64,000 nucleotides of DNA from Hyphomonadaceae bacterium BL14 (lineage in GTDB: Bacteria > Pseudomonadota > Alphaproteobacteria > Caulobacterales > Maricaulaceae), in NCBI GenBank assembly GCA_027627705.1, contig CP091242.1, forward strand, positions 1,003,765 through 1,067,764, read 5' to 3'. The notes beneath the pieces are model-generated. The model was not told the DNA's origin, made no database searches, and saw only the letters and a list, made by a program, of their open reading frames with translations. Positions 17,235 through 25,564 of the stretch are shown piece by piece (the first letter of the stretch is position 1; each line of letters begins with the position of its first letter). The position numbers and the translations under genes were made by a program.

Positions 17235-18052
17235 CAGCGGTTCCTGCCCCGGTAGAGCTTTATGTCGGCCATACGGTCCACGAGCGGCGCGCCCCCTTCC
17301 TGCACAGGTTCCGCTACCGGATTGCCTCCATCCTGATTGATCTGGACCGGCTCGGCGAGGCGGGCCGGATGAGCCGGTTGTTTTCGGTAGAGCGCTTCAA
17401 TCTGTTCGCTTTCCGCCAGCGTGATCATGGGGCCCGGGACGGATCGTCCCTGTCCGCCTGGGCGCGCGCGCGGTTTGACGAGGCGGGCATTGCCATTGGT
17501 GACGCCCGCCTGCGCCTGCTCTGCTCGCCGCGCGTGTTTGGCTATGTGTTCAATCCGCTCTCGGTCTATTTCGCCGAGGGGTCAGACGGCGTGCTGAAAG
17601 GCGTGATCTATCAGGTGCACAATACGTTCGGCGACCGGCACGCCTATGTCGCGCCCTGCGCCGGAACGACGCCCGAGCGTCAGGAGGCGGACAAAGTCTT
17701 TTACGTCTCGCCCTTTTTTGATGTGAGCGGACGGTATGAGTTCACCTTGCGCGCGCCCGGCGAACGCTTTCAGCTGACCATCCTGAAACACCGTGAAGAC
17801 GGGCCGGATCTGTTGGCCACCATGGCCATGAAACGCACGGCGCTGACCGGCGCTGCGCTGGCCAGGCTGTTCGCGAGCCAACCCTTTTCCACGCTGAAAA
17901 CCATCACCGCCATCCACTTCGAAGCCCTCAAACTCTGGCTGCGCGGGGCGCGCTATGTACGCCACCCCGAACCGCCTGACGCGCCCACCCTCGCCCGCCT
18001 GTCCGACGCGCGCCCTCCGGCTTCGCTTGGCCACAACCCGAAAAACCAGTAA
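17231..18052 (+). CDS. DUF1365 domain protein
   Basis: A 273-residue protein of a conserved but uncharacterised family. LYVGHTVHERRAPFLHRFRYR at the start (shortened here to VGHTVHERR), SPRVFGYVFNPLSVYF in the middle and VSPFFDVSGRYEF towards the end are its signature blocks. No signal peptide or clear membrane helix is visible. The ATG at 17231 overlaps the stop of the flavoprotein gene (ATGA). The C-terminal 30 residues are Pro/Ala-rich and variable. DUF1365 proteins almost always accompany the flavoprotein and methyltransferase types seen on both sides here, which suggests a shared lipid-modification role. Confidence 0.9.
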   Translation: MTAVPAPVELYVGHTVHERRAPFLHRFRYRIASILIDLDRLGEAGRMSRLFSVERFNLFAFRQRDHGARDGSSLSAWARARFDEAGIAIGDARLRLLCSPRVFGYVFNPLSVYFAEGSDGVLKGVIYQVHNTFGDRHAYVAPCAGTTPERQEADKVFYVSPFFDVSGRYEFTLRAPGERFQLTILKHREDGPDLLATMAMKRTALTGAALARLFASQPFSTLKTITAIHFEALKLWLRGARYVRHPEPPDAPTLARLSDARPPASLGHNPKNQ

Positions 18053-18086
18053 ATTCAGTCTCGAGCCGAGACGCGACGGAGCCTCC

Positions 18087-19343
18087 ATGACCAAGCCCGC
18101 CGACATGACTGCTCACCAGGGTGCCCTGCGTGCCGACAGCGCCGCCATCGACAGCCTCAAGGGCGTGCCACGCATGGCGCGCTTCGCGCTGCGCATGCTG
18201 TTGAAGCTGAAAAGCGGCTCTCTGACCGTCGTCCTGCCGGACGGAACGGCGCTGCGCTTTGAGGGGGCCGCGACCGGACATCAGGCACGCATGGACCTGG
18301 CCAGCTACGCCATTGTGCGCAAGGTCTTGTCCGGCGGCGATGTCGGCTTCGCCGAAAGCTTTATGGACGGGGACTGGACCACGCCGGACCTGCCAGCCGT
18401 TCTGACGGTGTTTTCCGACAATCTCGACCAGATGCCGAGCATCGCAACGGGCGGCCCCGTGACCCGCTTCATGCACTGGATCTATCACCGCCTGCGCGCC
18501 AACACCAAAAGCGGCGCGCGCAAGAATATCGAGGCCCACTACGATCTGGGCAATGAATTCTATGAGCGTTGGCTCGACCCCTCCATGACCTATTCGTCGG
18601 CACGGTTTCCAACTGCCGAAACCAGCCTGGAGGATGCCCAGCGGGAGAAATATGCCGCGCTGGCCCGGTCCATCGACCTGAAGCGCGGCCACAGCGTTCT
18701 GGAGATCGGTTGCGGCTGGGGCGGATTTGCCGAGTACGCGGCCAAGGAGATTGGCGCGCAGGTCACCTGCCTGACCCTGTCGCCGTCGCAGCGCGACTAT
18801 GCGCTCGAGCGCATGCAACGCCACCAGCTGTCCGACCAGGTGGACATCAAGCTGCAGGATTATCGCGATGAAACCGGGCGCTATGACCGCGTGGCGTCCA
18901 TAGAAATGTTTGAGGCGGTCGGCGAAGAATACTGGCCGAGCTTCTTTTCCAAGGTGGGGGAGGTGCTCAAGCCCGGCGGCCGCGCCGGCCTGCAGATCAT
19001 CACTATCCGCGATGATCTGTTCCACAGCTACGCACGCCGTACCGATTTTATCCAGCGCTACATCTTTCCCGGCGGGGTCCTGCCGAGTGTGACAAAGCTG
19101 CGCGAGCAATTCGATCAGGCCGGCTTGAGTTTTGACGCCATGGAGCAGTTCGGCGAGGACTATGCGCGCACGCTGAATACGTGGCTGCAATCCTTCCGGC
19201 ATGCCTGGCGCGATCTCCAGCCGCTCGGATTCGACGAACGGTTCCGCCGGATGTGGGAATTCTATCTGGCCTATTGCGAGGCCGGCTTCCGGACCGGGCG
19301 CGTCAATGTCGCCCAGTTCGCCTTAAGCAAAGGGGCTGCGTAA
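18087..19343 (+). CDS. Cyclopropane-fatty-acid-synthase-like SAM methyltransferase
   Basis: A 418-residue methyltransferase with the N-terminal lipid-binding domain of the Cfa family and a SAM site VLEIGCGWGGF at 204-214. Compared by eye with E. coli Cfa, Glu239 and Tyr317 are kept (E276, Y359). The bicarbonate ligands Cys139 and His266 are Ser171 and Gln303. The family member encoded beside flavoproteins and DUF1365 may therefore make a methylated or other modified acyl chain rather than a cyclopropane (inference). ATG at 18087 has GGAG upstream. Last gene of the photolyase operon, followed by a hairpin terminator. Confidence 0.85.
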   Translation: MTKPADMTAHQGALRADSAAIDSLKGVPRMARFALRMLLKLKSGSLTVVLPDGTALRFEGAATGHQARMDLASYAIVRKVLSGGDVGFAESFMDGDWTTPDLPAVLTVFSDNLDQMPSIATGGPVTRFMHWIYHRLRANTKSGARKNIEAHYDLGNEFYERWLDPSMTYSSARFPTAETSLEDAQREKYAALARSIDLKRGHSVLEIGCGWGGFAEYAAKEIGAQVTCLTLSPSQRDYALERMQRHQLSDQVDIKLQDYRDETGRYDRVASIEMFEAVGEEYWPSFFSKVGEVLKPGGRAGLQIITIRDDLFHSYARRTDFIQRYIFPGGVLPSVTKLREQFDQAGLSFDAMEQFGEDYARTLNTWLQSFRHAWRDLQPLGFDERFRRMWEFYLAYCEAGFRTGRVNVAQFALSKGAA

Positions 19344-19508
19344 CCGCATCCAAACCCCATAGACCCTTGCTATCGAAGGCCAAGAAATTATCGATTTCAT
19401 TTCTGAAGGGCCTGGTGCCAAAGTGTTCGGACAGTGGCGGTGCTGCAGCGTCCCCCAACCTCCGGCCGCCCTGTCAGGCGCAAGCCTGTGAACCCTGACT
19501 GCCTGACG

Positions 19509-19539
19509 CCCCCGGAGCTTGCCCAAGCTCCGGGGGTTG
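19509..19539 (+). terminator. Terminator hairpin after the photolyase operon
   Basis: A perfect 12-bp stem, CCCCCGGAGCTT with AAGCTCCGGGGG, and a 4-nt loop GCCC, followed by TTGT. The T-tract is short. It sits between convergent transcripts, so it may serve both strands. Confidence 0.75.
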
Positions 19540-19562
19540 TCGTCTGGGCCTTCCGGGTGCTG

Positions 19563-19871
19563 TCAACCGCAGCGCACCGCGATCACGACGCCGCGCTCAT
19601 CGGTGACGATGTTCAGACGGTCCGGCCGGTAATCCATGGTGACAGGATCGCCGTGCGCATAGATCCGCCGCGGGGACGGCAGGCTGTCTGTGTGAACTTC
19701 TGAAACCCTCTGCCCCACCAGGACCTGATACTGCTCGGCAGCGCACTCGCGCCCTTCGCCGGTGCGGTCAACGACCGGATAATCCGGCTCGGCGCTGTCA
19801 GTCGGGTCCGGCATGGTCTGGCACGCTGTCATGAACATCGCGGCAAGACAAATGGCGATCATGCGTTTCAT
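19563..19871 (-). CDS. I78-family peptidase inhibitor lipoprotein
   Basis: A 102-residue small lipoprotein. The signal peptide ends in lipobox MTAC, so Cys17 would be lipidated. The C-terminal half, with RIYAHGDPVTMDYRPDRLN and a terminal VRCG, matches the potato-inhibitor-I-like I78 family, which blocks serine proteases. An internal Cys (in GRECAAEQY) may pair with the terminal one. GGGAGAAG precedes the ATG. It overlaps the holC stop by 4 bases (19868-19871) and is the third gene of pepA-holC-I78, an unusual companion for a polymerase subunit. It probably protects the envelope from proteases. Confidence 0.85.
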   Translation of the reverse strand: MKRMIAICLAAMFMTACQTMPDPTDSAEPDYPVVDRTGEGRECAAEQYQVLVGQRVSEVHTDSLPSPRRIYAHGDPVTMDYRPDRLNIVTDERGVVIAVRCG

Positions 19872-20317
19872 GCTGACTTCTCCCAGCGGCCCGACGTGTT
19901 CTGTTTCCAGTAAGATACCGGCGTTTGAGACTTTTTCCGGGCGCTCCAGAGCCCGCGCGCCCAGGACATCGCCGCCTCGTCATCTGATTCAAACAGGATC
20001 ACGACACGCTCCCAGCCCATGTCTGGTCCGGGATCAGCACCGTCGAGGCAGAACATCATGGTGGCCTCGTTCAGATTCTCTGGCACCTGTGACAGCACAA
20101 CAGGGTGTTGCTCCGCACGCGGCCGGTCAGCGCGTCCGTGAGGCAGAAAGCTGTCATCGGCAAACGTCCAGAGATGCTGATCCAGACTGTCAATGCGTGC
20201 CTCAAGCGGGCTGACCACCACGGCTTTCCCGCCCCGCCCGAGCAGTTTCTGGAGCAGTTCAGGCAAAGTGTCGGCGATGCGCGCGCGCTCGTGATGATAG
20301 AACCAGAACTCGCTCAC
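19868..20317 (-). CDS. holC: DNA polymerase III chi subunit
   Basis: A 149-residue accessory subunit of the replicative polymerase clamp-loader complex, linking it to SSB. EFWFYHHERARIADTLPELLQKLL at the start (cited here as FWFYHHERA) and the central GKAVVVSPLEARIDSLDQHLWTF region match HolC, and the position directly after pepA is the usual one. I chose the GTG at 20317 because it begins exactly at the conserved N-terminus; its ribosome site is weak. An upstream ATG at 20368 would add 17 residues without similarity. It overlaps the I78 inhibitor gene by 4 bases. Confidence 0.88.
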   Translation of the reverse strand: MSEFWFYHHERARIADTLPELLQKLLGRGGKAVVVSPLEARIDSLDQHLWTFADDSFLPHGRADRPRAEQHPVVLSQVPENLNEATMMFCLDGADPGPDMGWERVVILFESDDEAAMSWARGLWSARKKSQTPVSYWKQNTSGRWEKSA

Positions 20318-20386
20318 CGGATTATCCCGAGGCTGGACAGGCCTGCGCTCCGGCCCGCATGGCGGCACCAGAGCGCAGGGCTGACA

Positions 20387-21862
20387 TCATGGTTCGTAAT
20401 GATCGCGCACCAGACGGTCGAGCAGGCGCACGCCAAAGCCCGTGCCGAAGGTCGGCAGGCGCGGGTCCTTGGAGCCCGAATACATGCCCGTACCGGCGAT
20501 ATCGATGTGGCACCAGGGGACGTCATTGGTATAGCGCTTGAGAAACTGAGCCGCCGTTATGGACCCGGCCAGACGCCCCTGACCGATATTCTTCATGTCG
20601 GCAATGTCGCTGTCGATCTGGCGATCATATTCCGGCCCCAGCGGCAGACGCCACACGCCCTCGTCAGAAGCCTTCCCCGCCTTGAACAGCTGATCGGCCA
20701 GCCGGTCATCATTGGTGAAAATGCCTGCGTGCTCATGGCCGAGCGCAATCAGAATCGCACCGGTCAAAGTCGCCAGATCGATCATGAACTTCGGCTTGAA
20801 TTCCTTCTGGGTGTACCAGAGCGCATCGGCCAGCACGAGCCGCCCCTCGGCGTCCGTATTGAGGATTTCGATGGTCTGGCCGGACATCGAGGTCACGATG
20901 TCGCCCGGACGCTGGGCTTTGCCATCAGGCATGTTTTCCACGAGCCCGATCACGCCGATGACATTGGCCTTCGCCTTACGGCCTGCCAGGGCGGTCATCA
21001 GGCCGACCACGGCGGCGGACCCGCCCATGTCGCCCTTCATCTCGTCCATTTTCTCGCCGGGCTTCAAAGAGATGCCGCCGGTGTCAAACGTGACACCCTT
21101 GCCGACGAAAGCGATGGGCTGATCGCCTTCTTTGCCACCCATCCATTTCATCACGACAAACTGGGATTCCTGCGCTGAACCCTGTCCGACACCGAGCAGG
21201 GCGTTCATGCCCAGCTTCTTCATGGCCGCTTCGCCCAGCACCTCGATTTCAAGCCCGAGCTTGTCGAGCTTCTTGACGCGGCGCGCATACTCTTCAGGGC
21301 CGAGGAAGTTCGGCGCTTCATTGACAAGGTCGCGGGCCAGTTCGACGCCGTCGCAGACCGGCTCCCATTCCTTCCAGACCTTCTTGGCGGCTTTCACGTC
21401 GGTGACGACCATTTCGAGCGCTTCAAGGGACGGTTTTTTGTCGTCCGAGAGCCGGGTGCGATATTTGTCAAAGCGATAGGCGGCCAAGCGGGCACCCAGA
21501 CCGGCGCGCGCAACACCCTCCAGATCAGCTACGCCATCCATCCGCACCGACACCATCCTGGCACCGGTGGTCAAAAGGCTTTTCACAACGCCGGCCGCCG
21601 CCTGCTCGAGTGCGTTTCCATTGAGCGTCTTCTTGTCGCCCAGGCCAAACAGGACAAGGCGCGCCGCCGGCATGTCGGCCGGTGCCGACAGCGTCAACAC
21701 CTGACCTGGCGCGCCGGTAAAGCGCGAGGTTTTCAGCGCTCGGGTGATGGCACCGCCTGCTTCGGCGTCCAGCGCCTTCGCAGCGTCCGACAGGGCCGCT
21801 CCGGTATAGACCGGTGCAGCAATCGCATCGCCTGTAGCGATTTCGTTGAATTTGATTTTCAT
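20387..21862 (-). CDS. pepA: Leucyl aminopeptidase (M17 family)
   Basis: A 491-residue cytoplasmic metallo-aminopeptidase with two metal ions. VGKGVTFDTGG at 253-263 supplies the first metal lysine and aspartate, and NTDAEGRL at 335-342 is the family signature. The ATG at 21862 has AAGGAAG at ideal spacing; the upstream in-frame ATG at 21955 would add 31 Cys-rich residues unlike the family. It heads pepA-holC-I78 and diverges from lptF across 156 bases. Some PepA proteins also bind DNA, which cannot be judged here. Confidence 0.95.
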   Translation of the reverse strand: MKIKFNEIATGDAIAAPVYTGAALSDAAKALDAEAGGAITRALKTSRFTGAPGQVLTLSAPADMPAARLVLFGLGDKKTLNGNALEQAAAGVVKSLLTTGARMVSVRMDGVADLEGVARAGLGARLAAYRFDKYRTRLSDDKKPSLEALEMVVTDVKAAKKVWKEWEPVCDGVELARDLVNEAPNFLGPEEYARRVKKLDKLGLEIEVLGEAAMKKLGMNALLGVGQGSAQESQFVVMKWMGGKEGDQPIAFVGKGVTFDTGGISLKPGEKMDEMKGDMGGSAAVVGLMTALAGRKAKANVIGVIGLVENMPDGKAQRPGDIVTSMSGQTIEILNTDAEGRLVLADALWYTQKEFKPKFMIDLATLTGAILIALGHEHAGIFTNDDRLADQLFKAGKASDEGVWRLPLGPEYDRQIDSDIADMKNIGQGRLAGSITAAQFLKRYTNDVPWCHIDIAGTGMYSGSKDPRLPTFGTGFGVRLLDRLVRDHYEP

Positions 21863-22018
21863 GGGCTTCCTTTCGGCAATCGGACGGGACGCGCAGCAAG
21901 CAAGCCCTGCAGCGCATGAATGTAGCACGCCTTCGCCAGTGGTATCGCATCGCACGCCGGGTTAGAAGACAGGGTCATCACACGCACCTTCGCGCCCCTC
22001 CACTCCCGAGCCGGCCAT

Positions 22019-23137
22019 ATGACCCTGTTTCAGCGCTATGCTTTCCGACAGGCGCTCTGGCCTTTTCTGGGCGCGATCGCTGCACTGGGCGGGCTGGCCG
22101 TCCTCACGCAGTCGCTGTCCAATCTGGACCTGGTCGCTGACCAGCGCGACGCCGCCTTGCGCTTTGTGTGGATCACCCTGCTGGCGATGCCTCAGGTCAT
22201 CGCGCTCCTGATACCGGTGGCGGTGTTCATCGCCTGCGCCATGGCATTCAACCGACTCAACAGTGATTCCGAACTGATCATCGGCGCTGCGGCCGGCATG
22301 AGCCGGCGCCAGCGGCTGACCCCATTCCTTCGGCTCGCCGCCTATGCGATTCTGCTCAATCTGGTCATCAACCTGTTCGTCCAGCCCGCCAGCTTCCGCC
22401 AGATGCGCGAACAGGTATTCGAGATTCGCACCGACATCGCCGCCAGCCTGATGCGCCCGGGCGAATTCATCACCATGGGTGACGGTGTCAGCTTCTATGC
22501 CCGCGAGATCGGCGAGGACCAGGTCCTGCATGGTGTTTTCATTGAAGACAGCCGCGGCGCATCAGCCACCGCCTATGCCGCGCGCCGGGCCTTCATCGCC
22601 CGCAGCGACCGTGGCCCGGTTATGCTGCTGGAAGACGGCGTCCTGACCCAGCTTGATGAATCCGACACGCTGGCGAGCCTGACTTTTGATCGCTACGAGT
22701 TCGGTCTGGGTGCCTTTATCGACACATCGTCGGCTTTCTTCTTCAAGGAAAGCGACCGGTTCCTTCCTGAACTCCTGCGCCCGAGCGCGGCTGACAAGGC
22801 CCGCGCCCGGCACCCGGCCGATCTGGCCGCCGAGGGACACTACCGCCTCGCCTCGCCGCTCTATAACCTGGCGTTCGCGCTGATTGCTGCCGCGGCCTTC
22901 CTTTCTGTGGAGCACCGGCGCACCGGCTATACCCGCTTCATTCTGATCGCTGGCGCTTCGGCGCTTCTGCTGCGTCTGGCCGGCTTTGCCGTGCAAGCCG
23001 GGGCCTCGAACAACACCGACCTCAACGCCTTGCAATACGCCGTGCCGCTCATCGGCGCGGCGGCGGCTCTTTGGCTCATTGCGCGGCCGAATCGCGGGAT
23101 GCGTCAGAACCAACGCCCCGTTGCGGAGGCCGCATGA
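22019..23137 (+). CDS. lptF: LPS export ABC transporter permease LptF
   Basis: A 372-residue inner-membrane permease that, with LptG and the ATPase LptB, extracts LPS and passes it to the periplasmic LptC/LptA bridge. The YjgP/YjgQ fold shows an N-terminal pair of membrane helices, a periplasmic beta-jellyroll (about 130-270), then further helices near the C-terminus. FNRLNSDSELIIGAAAGMS is the conserved coupling-helix region contacting LptB. It starts an operon of cell-envelope genes, overlapping lptG by 4 bases, and diverges from pepA. LptB, LptC and LptA are not in the window. Confidence 0.93.
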   Translation: MTLFQRYAFRQALWPFLGAIAALGGLAVLTQSLSNLDLVADQRDAALRFVWITLLAMPQVIALLIPVAVFIACAMAFNRLNSDSELIIGAAAGMSRRQRLTPFLRLAAYAILLNLVINLFVQPASFRQMREQVFEIRTDIAASLMRPGEFITMGDGVSFYAREIGEDQVLHGVFIEDSRGASATAYAARRAFIARSDRGPVMLLEDGVLTQLDESDTLASLTFDRYEFGLGAFIDTSSAFFFKESDRFLPELLRPSAADKARARHPADLAAEGHYRLASPLYNLAFALIAAAAFLSVEHRRTGYTRFILIAGASALLLRLAGFAVQAGASNNTDLNALQYAVPLIGAAAALWLIARPNRGMRQNQRPVAEAA

Positions 23138-24234
23138 TCACCACGCGCCTGTCCCGCTATATTTTCTGGCAAACCCTGGCCGGGGTGATCGGCGCTGCGT
23201 GTGTCATCGTCGCTGTCATCGTCCTGATCGATTTTGTCGAGACATCACGGGACATTTCACGGCGTGCAGATGTCGGTGCCCTGCAGGCGCTTGAGCTCAC
23301 TTTGCTCAAAACCCCGCTTCTGGTTCAGGACACGCTGGCATTCATCGTACTGTTTGGGGTCCTGTTCACGTTTTTTCGCCTGAACCGGCGCAGCGAGCTG
23401 ATTGTCATGCGCGCGTCCGGCTATTCAGCCTGGCGCATTCTCGCGCCGGCAGGCCTGCTTGCATTGCTGGCCGGCCTGCTGGGTGCGGCGGTTCTGAACC
23501 CGTTGAGCGCTGCGGCAAACGCGCGGTTCGAGAGCTTGCGCGACGCCTATGTCGACGCGCGCGCCGGGCCATCGGCATCCGATACCAGTATCTGGCTGCG
23601 CGAGGCAACGTCCGGCGGATTCATCGTGATCGGCGCGGCGGGCATCGACCCGGACGCCTCGACCTTGCGCGAGCCGGTGTTTCGCTACTATCTCGAAGAC
23701 AGTGTCGGCATTCCGCGCCTCGAGCGCACGGTGATGGCCGAGAGCGCCGAGCTTCGCGGCGGGTTCTGGCTTTTGTCTCGGGCGCTTGAAGCCTTGCCTG
23801 GTGACCCGCTGCAGACGCTTGGCGATGTGTCCCTGCCGACCCAGATTGGCGGTCAGGCCTTGTTCGAGCGGGTGCGCTCACCCGGCGGTGTGTCGTTCTG
23901 GCGTCTGCCGTCCGTCATCGATTCCGCACGCCAGGCGGGCTTGTCGAGCCGGCCTTATGAGCTGCGCTGGCAGAGCTTGCTGGCTCAGCCCCTGCTCCTG
24001 TTCGCAGCGGCGCTGCTGGCGATTACAGCGACGTTGCGTCTCCACCGGCTCGGCGGCGCAGCCGGTTTTGCTGCTGCAGGGGCCGGGGTCGGTTTTCTTC
24101 TTTATTTCTTCCAGGAGCTTTTGCTGGGCCTGGGCTCGGCCGGCACGCTGGATCCGATAACCGCGTCATGGACAGCCCCAGCGCTTTTCACGCTGGCAGG
24201 CCTGTTCTTCCTCGCCGCAACCGAGGACGGCTGA
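23134..24234 (+). CDS. lptG: LPS export ABC transporter permease LptG
   Basis: A 366-residue partner of LptF in the LPS extraction complex. It has the same arrangement of membrane helices around a periplasmic domain, with FRLNRRSELIVMRASGYSAWR as the coupling region (cited here from its centre, RRSELIVMRASG). The ATG at 23134 overlaps the lptF stop and carries its ribosome site GGAGG inside lptF. In most alphaproteobacteria the next gene is lptD, the outer-membrane LPS translocon. Here only 76 bases separate lptG from surA. Confidence 0.93.
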   Translation: MITTRLSRYIFWQTLAGVIGAACVIVAVIVLIDFVETSRDISRRADVGALQALELTLLKTPLLVQDTLAFIVLFGVLFTFFRLNRRSELIVMRASGYSAWRILAPAGLLALLAGLLGAAVLNPLSAAANARFESLRDAYVDARAGPSASDTSIWLREATSGGFIVIGAAGIDPDASTLREPVFRYYLEDSVGIPRLERTVMAESAELRGGFWLLSRALEALPGDPLQTLGDVSLPTQIGGQALFERVRSPGGVSFWRLPSVIDSARQAGLSSRPYELRWQSLLAQPLLLFAAALLAITATLRLHRLGGAAGFAAAGAGVGFLLYFFQELLLGLGSAGTLDPITASWTAPALFTLAGLFFLAATEDG

Positions 24235-24310
24235 CCTGCAGCGTCCCGCGATTGCACCTGAGCGCGCAATGGGTATCTTGCGCCAGAGACCAAACAGGGT
24301 GGTTGACCGC

Positions 24311-25564
24311 ATGCTTCTGAGCCGATTTTTGCGTTTCGCAATTCTGATCGCGGCGCTCGTGATGGCCGCGCCCGTTGCGCGTGCGCAGATCGTCGAGGGT
24401 ATTGCGGCCGTCGTAAATGACGAGCCGATCACCACGCTCGACGTGCGCGACCGCATGCGCCTTATCCTGTTTTCGGCCGGCGTAGAGCCGACTGAGGAGA
24501 TTCTGGCGCAGGTGCTGGACCAGGCCTTGCGCGGCCTGATCGAGGAAAGCATCCAGCTGCAGACCGCCGCCGAGTTTGAGCTGGTGGTCGAAGAGGAAGA
24601 AATCGACAACGCCCTGTCCAATCTCGCCCAGTCCAGCGGCGAGTCGCTTGAGGTGCTGCAGAACGATCTGGCCGGTGCCGGCGTTCCAATCGAGACATTG
24701 CGCCGTCAGGTGCGCGCCGAGATCGCCTGGCAGATCCTGACCAGCGGACGGTTCCGCCCGCGCATCCGCGTGTCCGATCAACAGATCGAAGTTGCCATGG
24801 AGCGGCTGGTCTCAGCCGCCCAGCAGCAGCAATTCCGCATGCTGGAAATTCTGATCGAGGCACCCTCCGGCGCGGGCGGCGAAGAGCGCGCGCTCGAAAC
24901 GGTGCGCACGATTTACAGCATTATCGAAAGCGACGAAGTGCCCCTGCAGTCGGTCGCCCAGCAATTCTCCGCCGCGCCCAGCGCGGCGGTGGGGGGCGAC
25001 ACCGGTTATGTGACAGCCGCCTCCATGCGCCCGCAGGTGCTGGAAGTCGCCCGGCAGATGCCGCCCGGCTCCATTTCCAATCCGATCCGTGTGCCCGGCG
25101 GCTATATGATCGTGGCGCTCATCGACCGGCGCGAAGGCCGGGTGGTTGAACAACTGAGCTTGTATCAGGCGACCGTGCCGAACTCGCGCATCACCGATGC
25201 ATCGCGGCCTGCGATGACGCGCGCTGCAGCCAACCTGACCGGTTGCGATGATGTGGCGGGTGCCATGTCGGGTGTCGAAGGCGTGATTGTTTCCAATCTG
25301 GGCGCTGTGGCCGTGAACGCTCTGGTGCCGCAGATCCGTGACGCGGTGAGCGGCCTTCAGGCCGGCCAGGCAACGAGCGTTCTTGAAACCGGTGCCGGGC
25401 TGCAGGTTTTTGTTATGTGTGGCCGCGAGCTGACCGGCCCCGGCGTTCCCACGACGCAGGAAATCGAGCGTCAGCTCATTGACCAGCAGCTGGGCCTTCT
25501 CGGCCGGCGCTGGCTGCGAGACCTGCGCCGCGAAGCGACGGTCGATATCCGCGACATTCAGTGA
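24311..25564 (+). CDS. surA: Periplasmic chaperone / peptidyl-prolyl isomerase SurA
   Basis: A 417-residue exported chaperone for outer-membrane proteins. The signal peptide is residues 1-26 (ends PVARAQ), then the SurA_N chaperone segment IVEGIAAVVNDEPITTLD, and a single parvulin-type domain around 160-270 with GGDTGYVTAASM and GSISNPIRVPGGYMIV. The ATG at 24311 is chosen because it begins the signal peptide; the ATG at 24269 has no ribosome site. E. coli SurA has two parvulin domains, while one is common in alphaproteobacteria. The stop overlaps pdxA by 4 bases. Confidence 0.9.
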   Translation: MLLSRFLRFAILIAALVMAAPVARAQIVEGIAAVVNDEPITTLDVRDRMRLILFSAGVEPTEEILAQVLDQALRGLIEESIQLQTAAEFELVVEEEEIDNALSNLAQSSGESLEVLQNDLAGAGVPIETLRRQVRAEIAWQILTSGRFRPRIRVSDQQIEVAMERLVSAAQQQQFRMLEILIEAPSGAGGEERALETVRTIYSIIESDEVPLQSVAQQFSAAPSAAVGGDTGYVTAASMRPQVLEVARQMPPGSISNPIRVPGGYMIVALIDRREGRVVEQLSLYQATVPNSRITDASRPAMTRAAANLTGCDDVAGAMSGVEGVIVSNLGAVAVNALVPQIRDAVSGLQAGQATSVLETGAGLQVFVMCGRELTGPGVPTTQEIERQLIDQQLGLLGRRWLRDLRREATVDIRDIQ

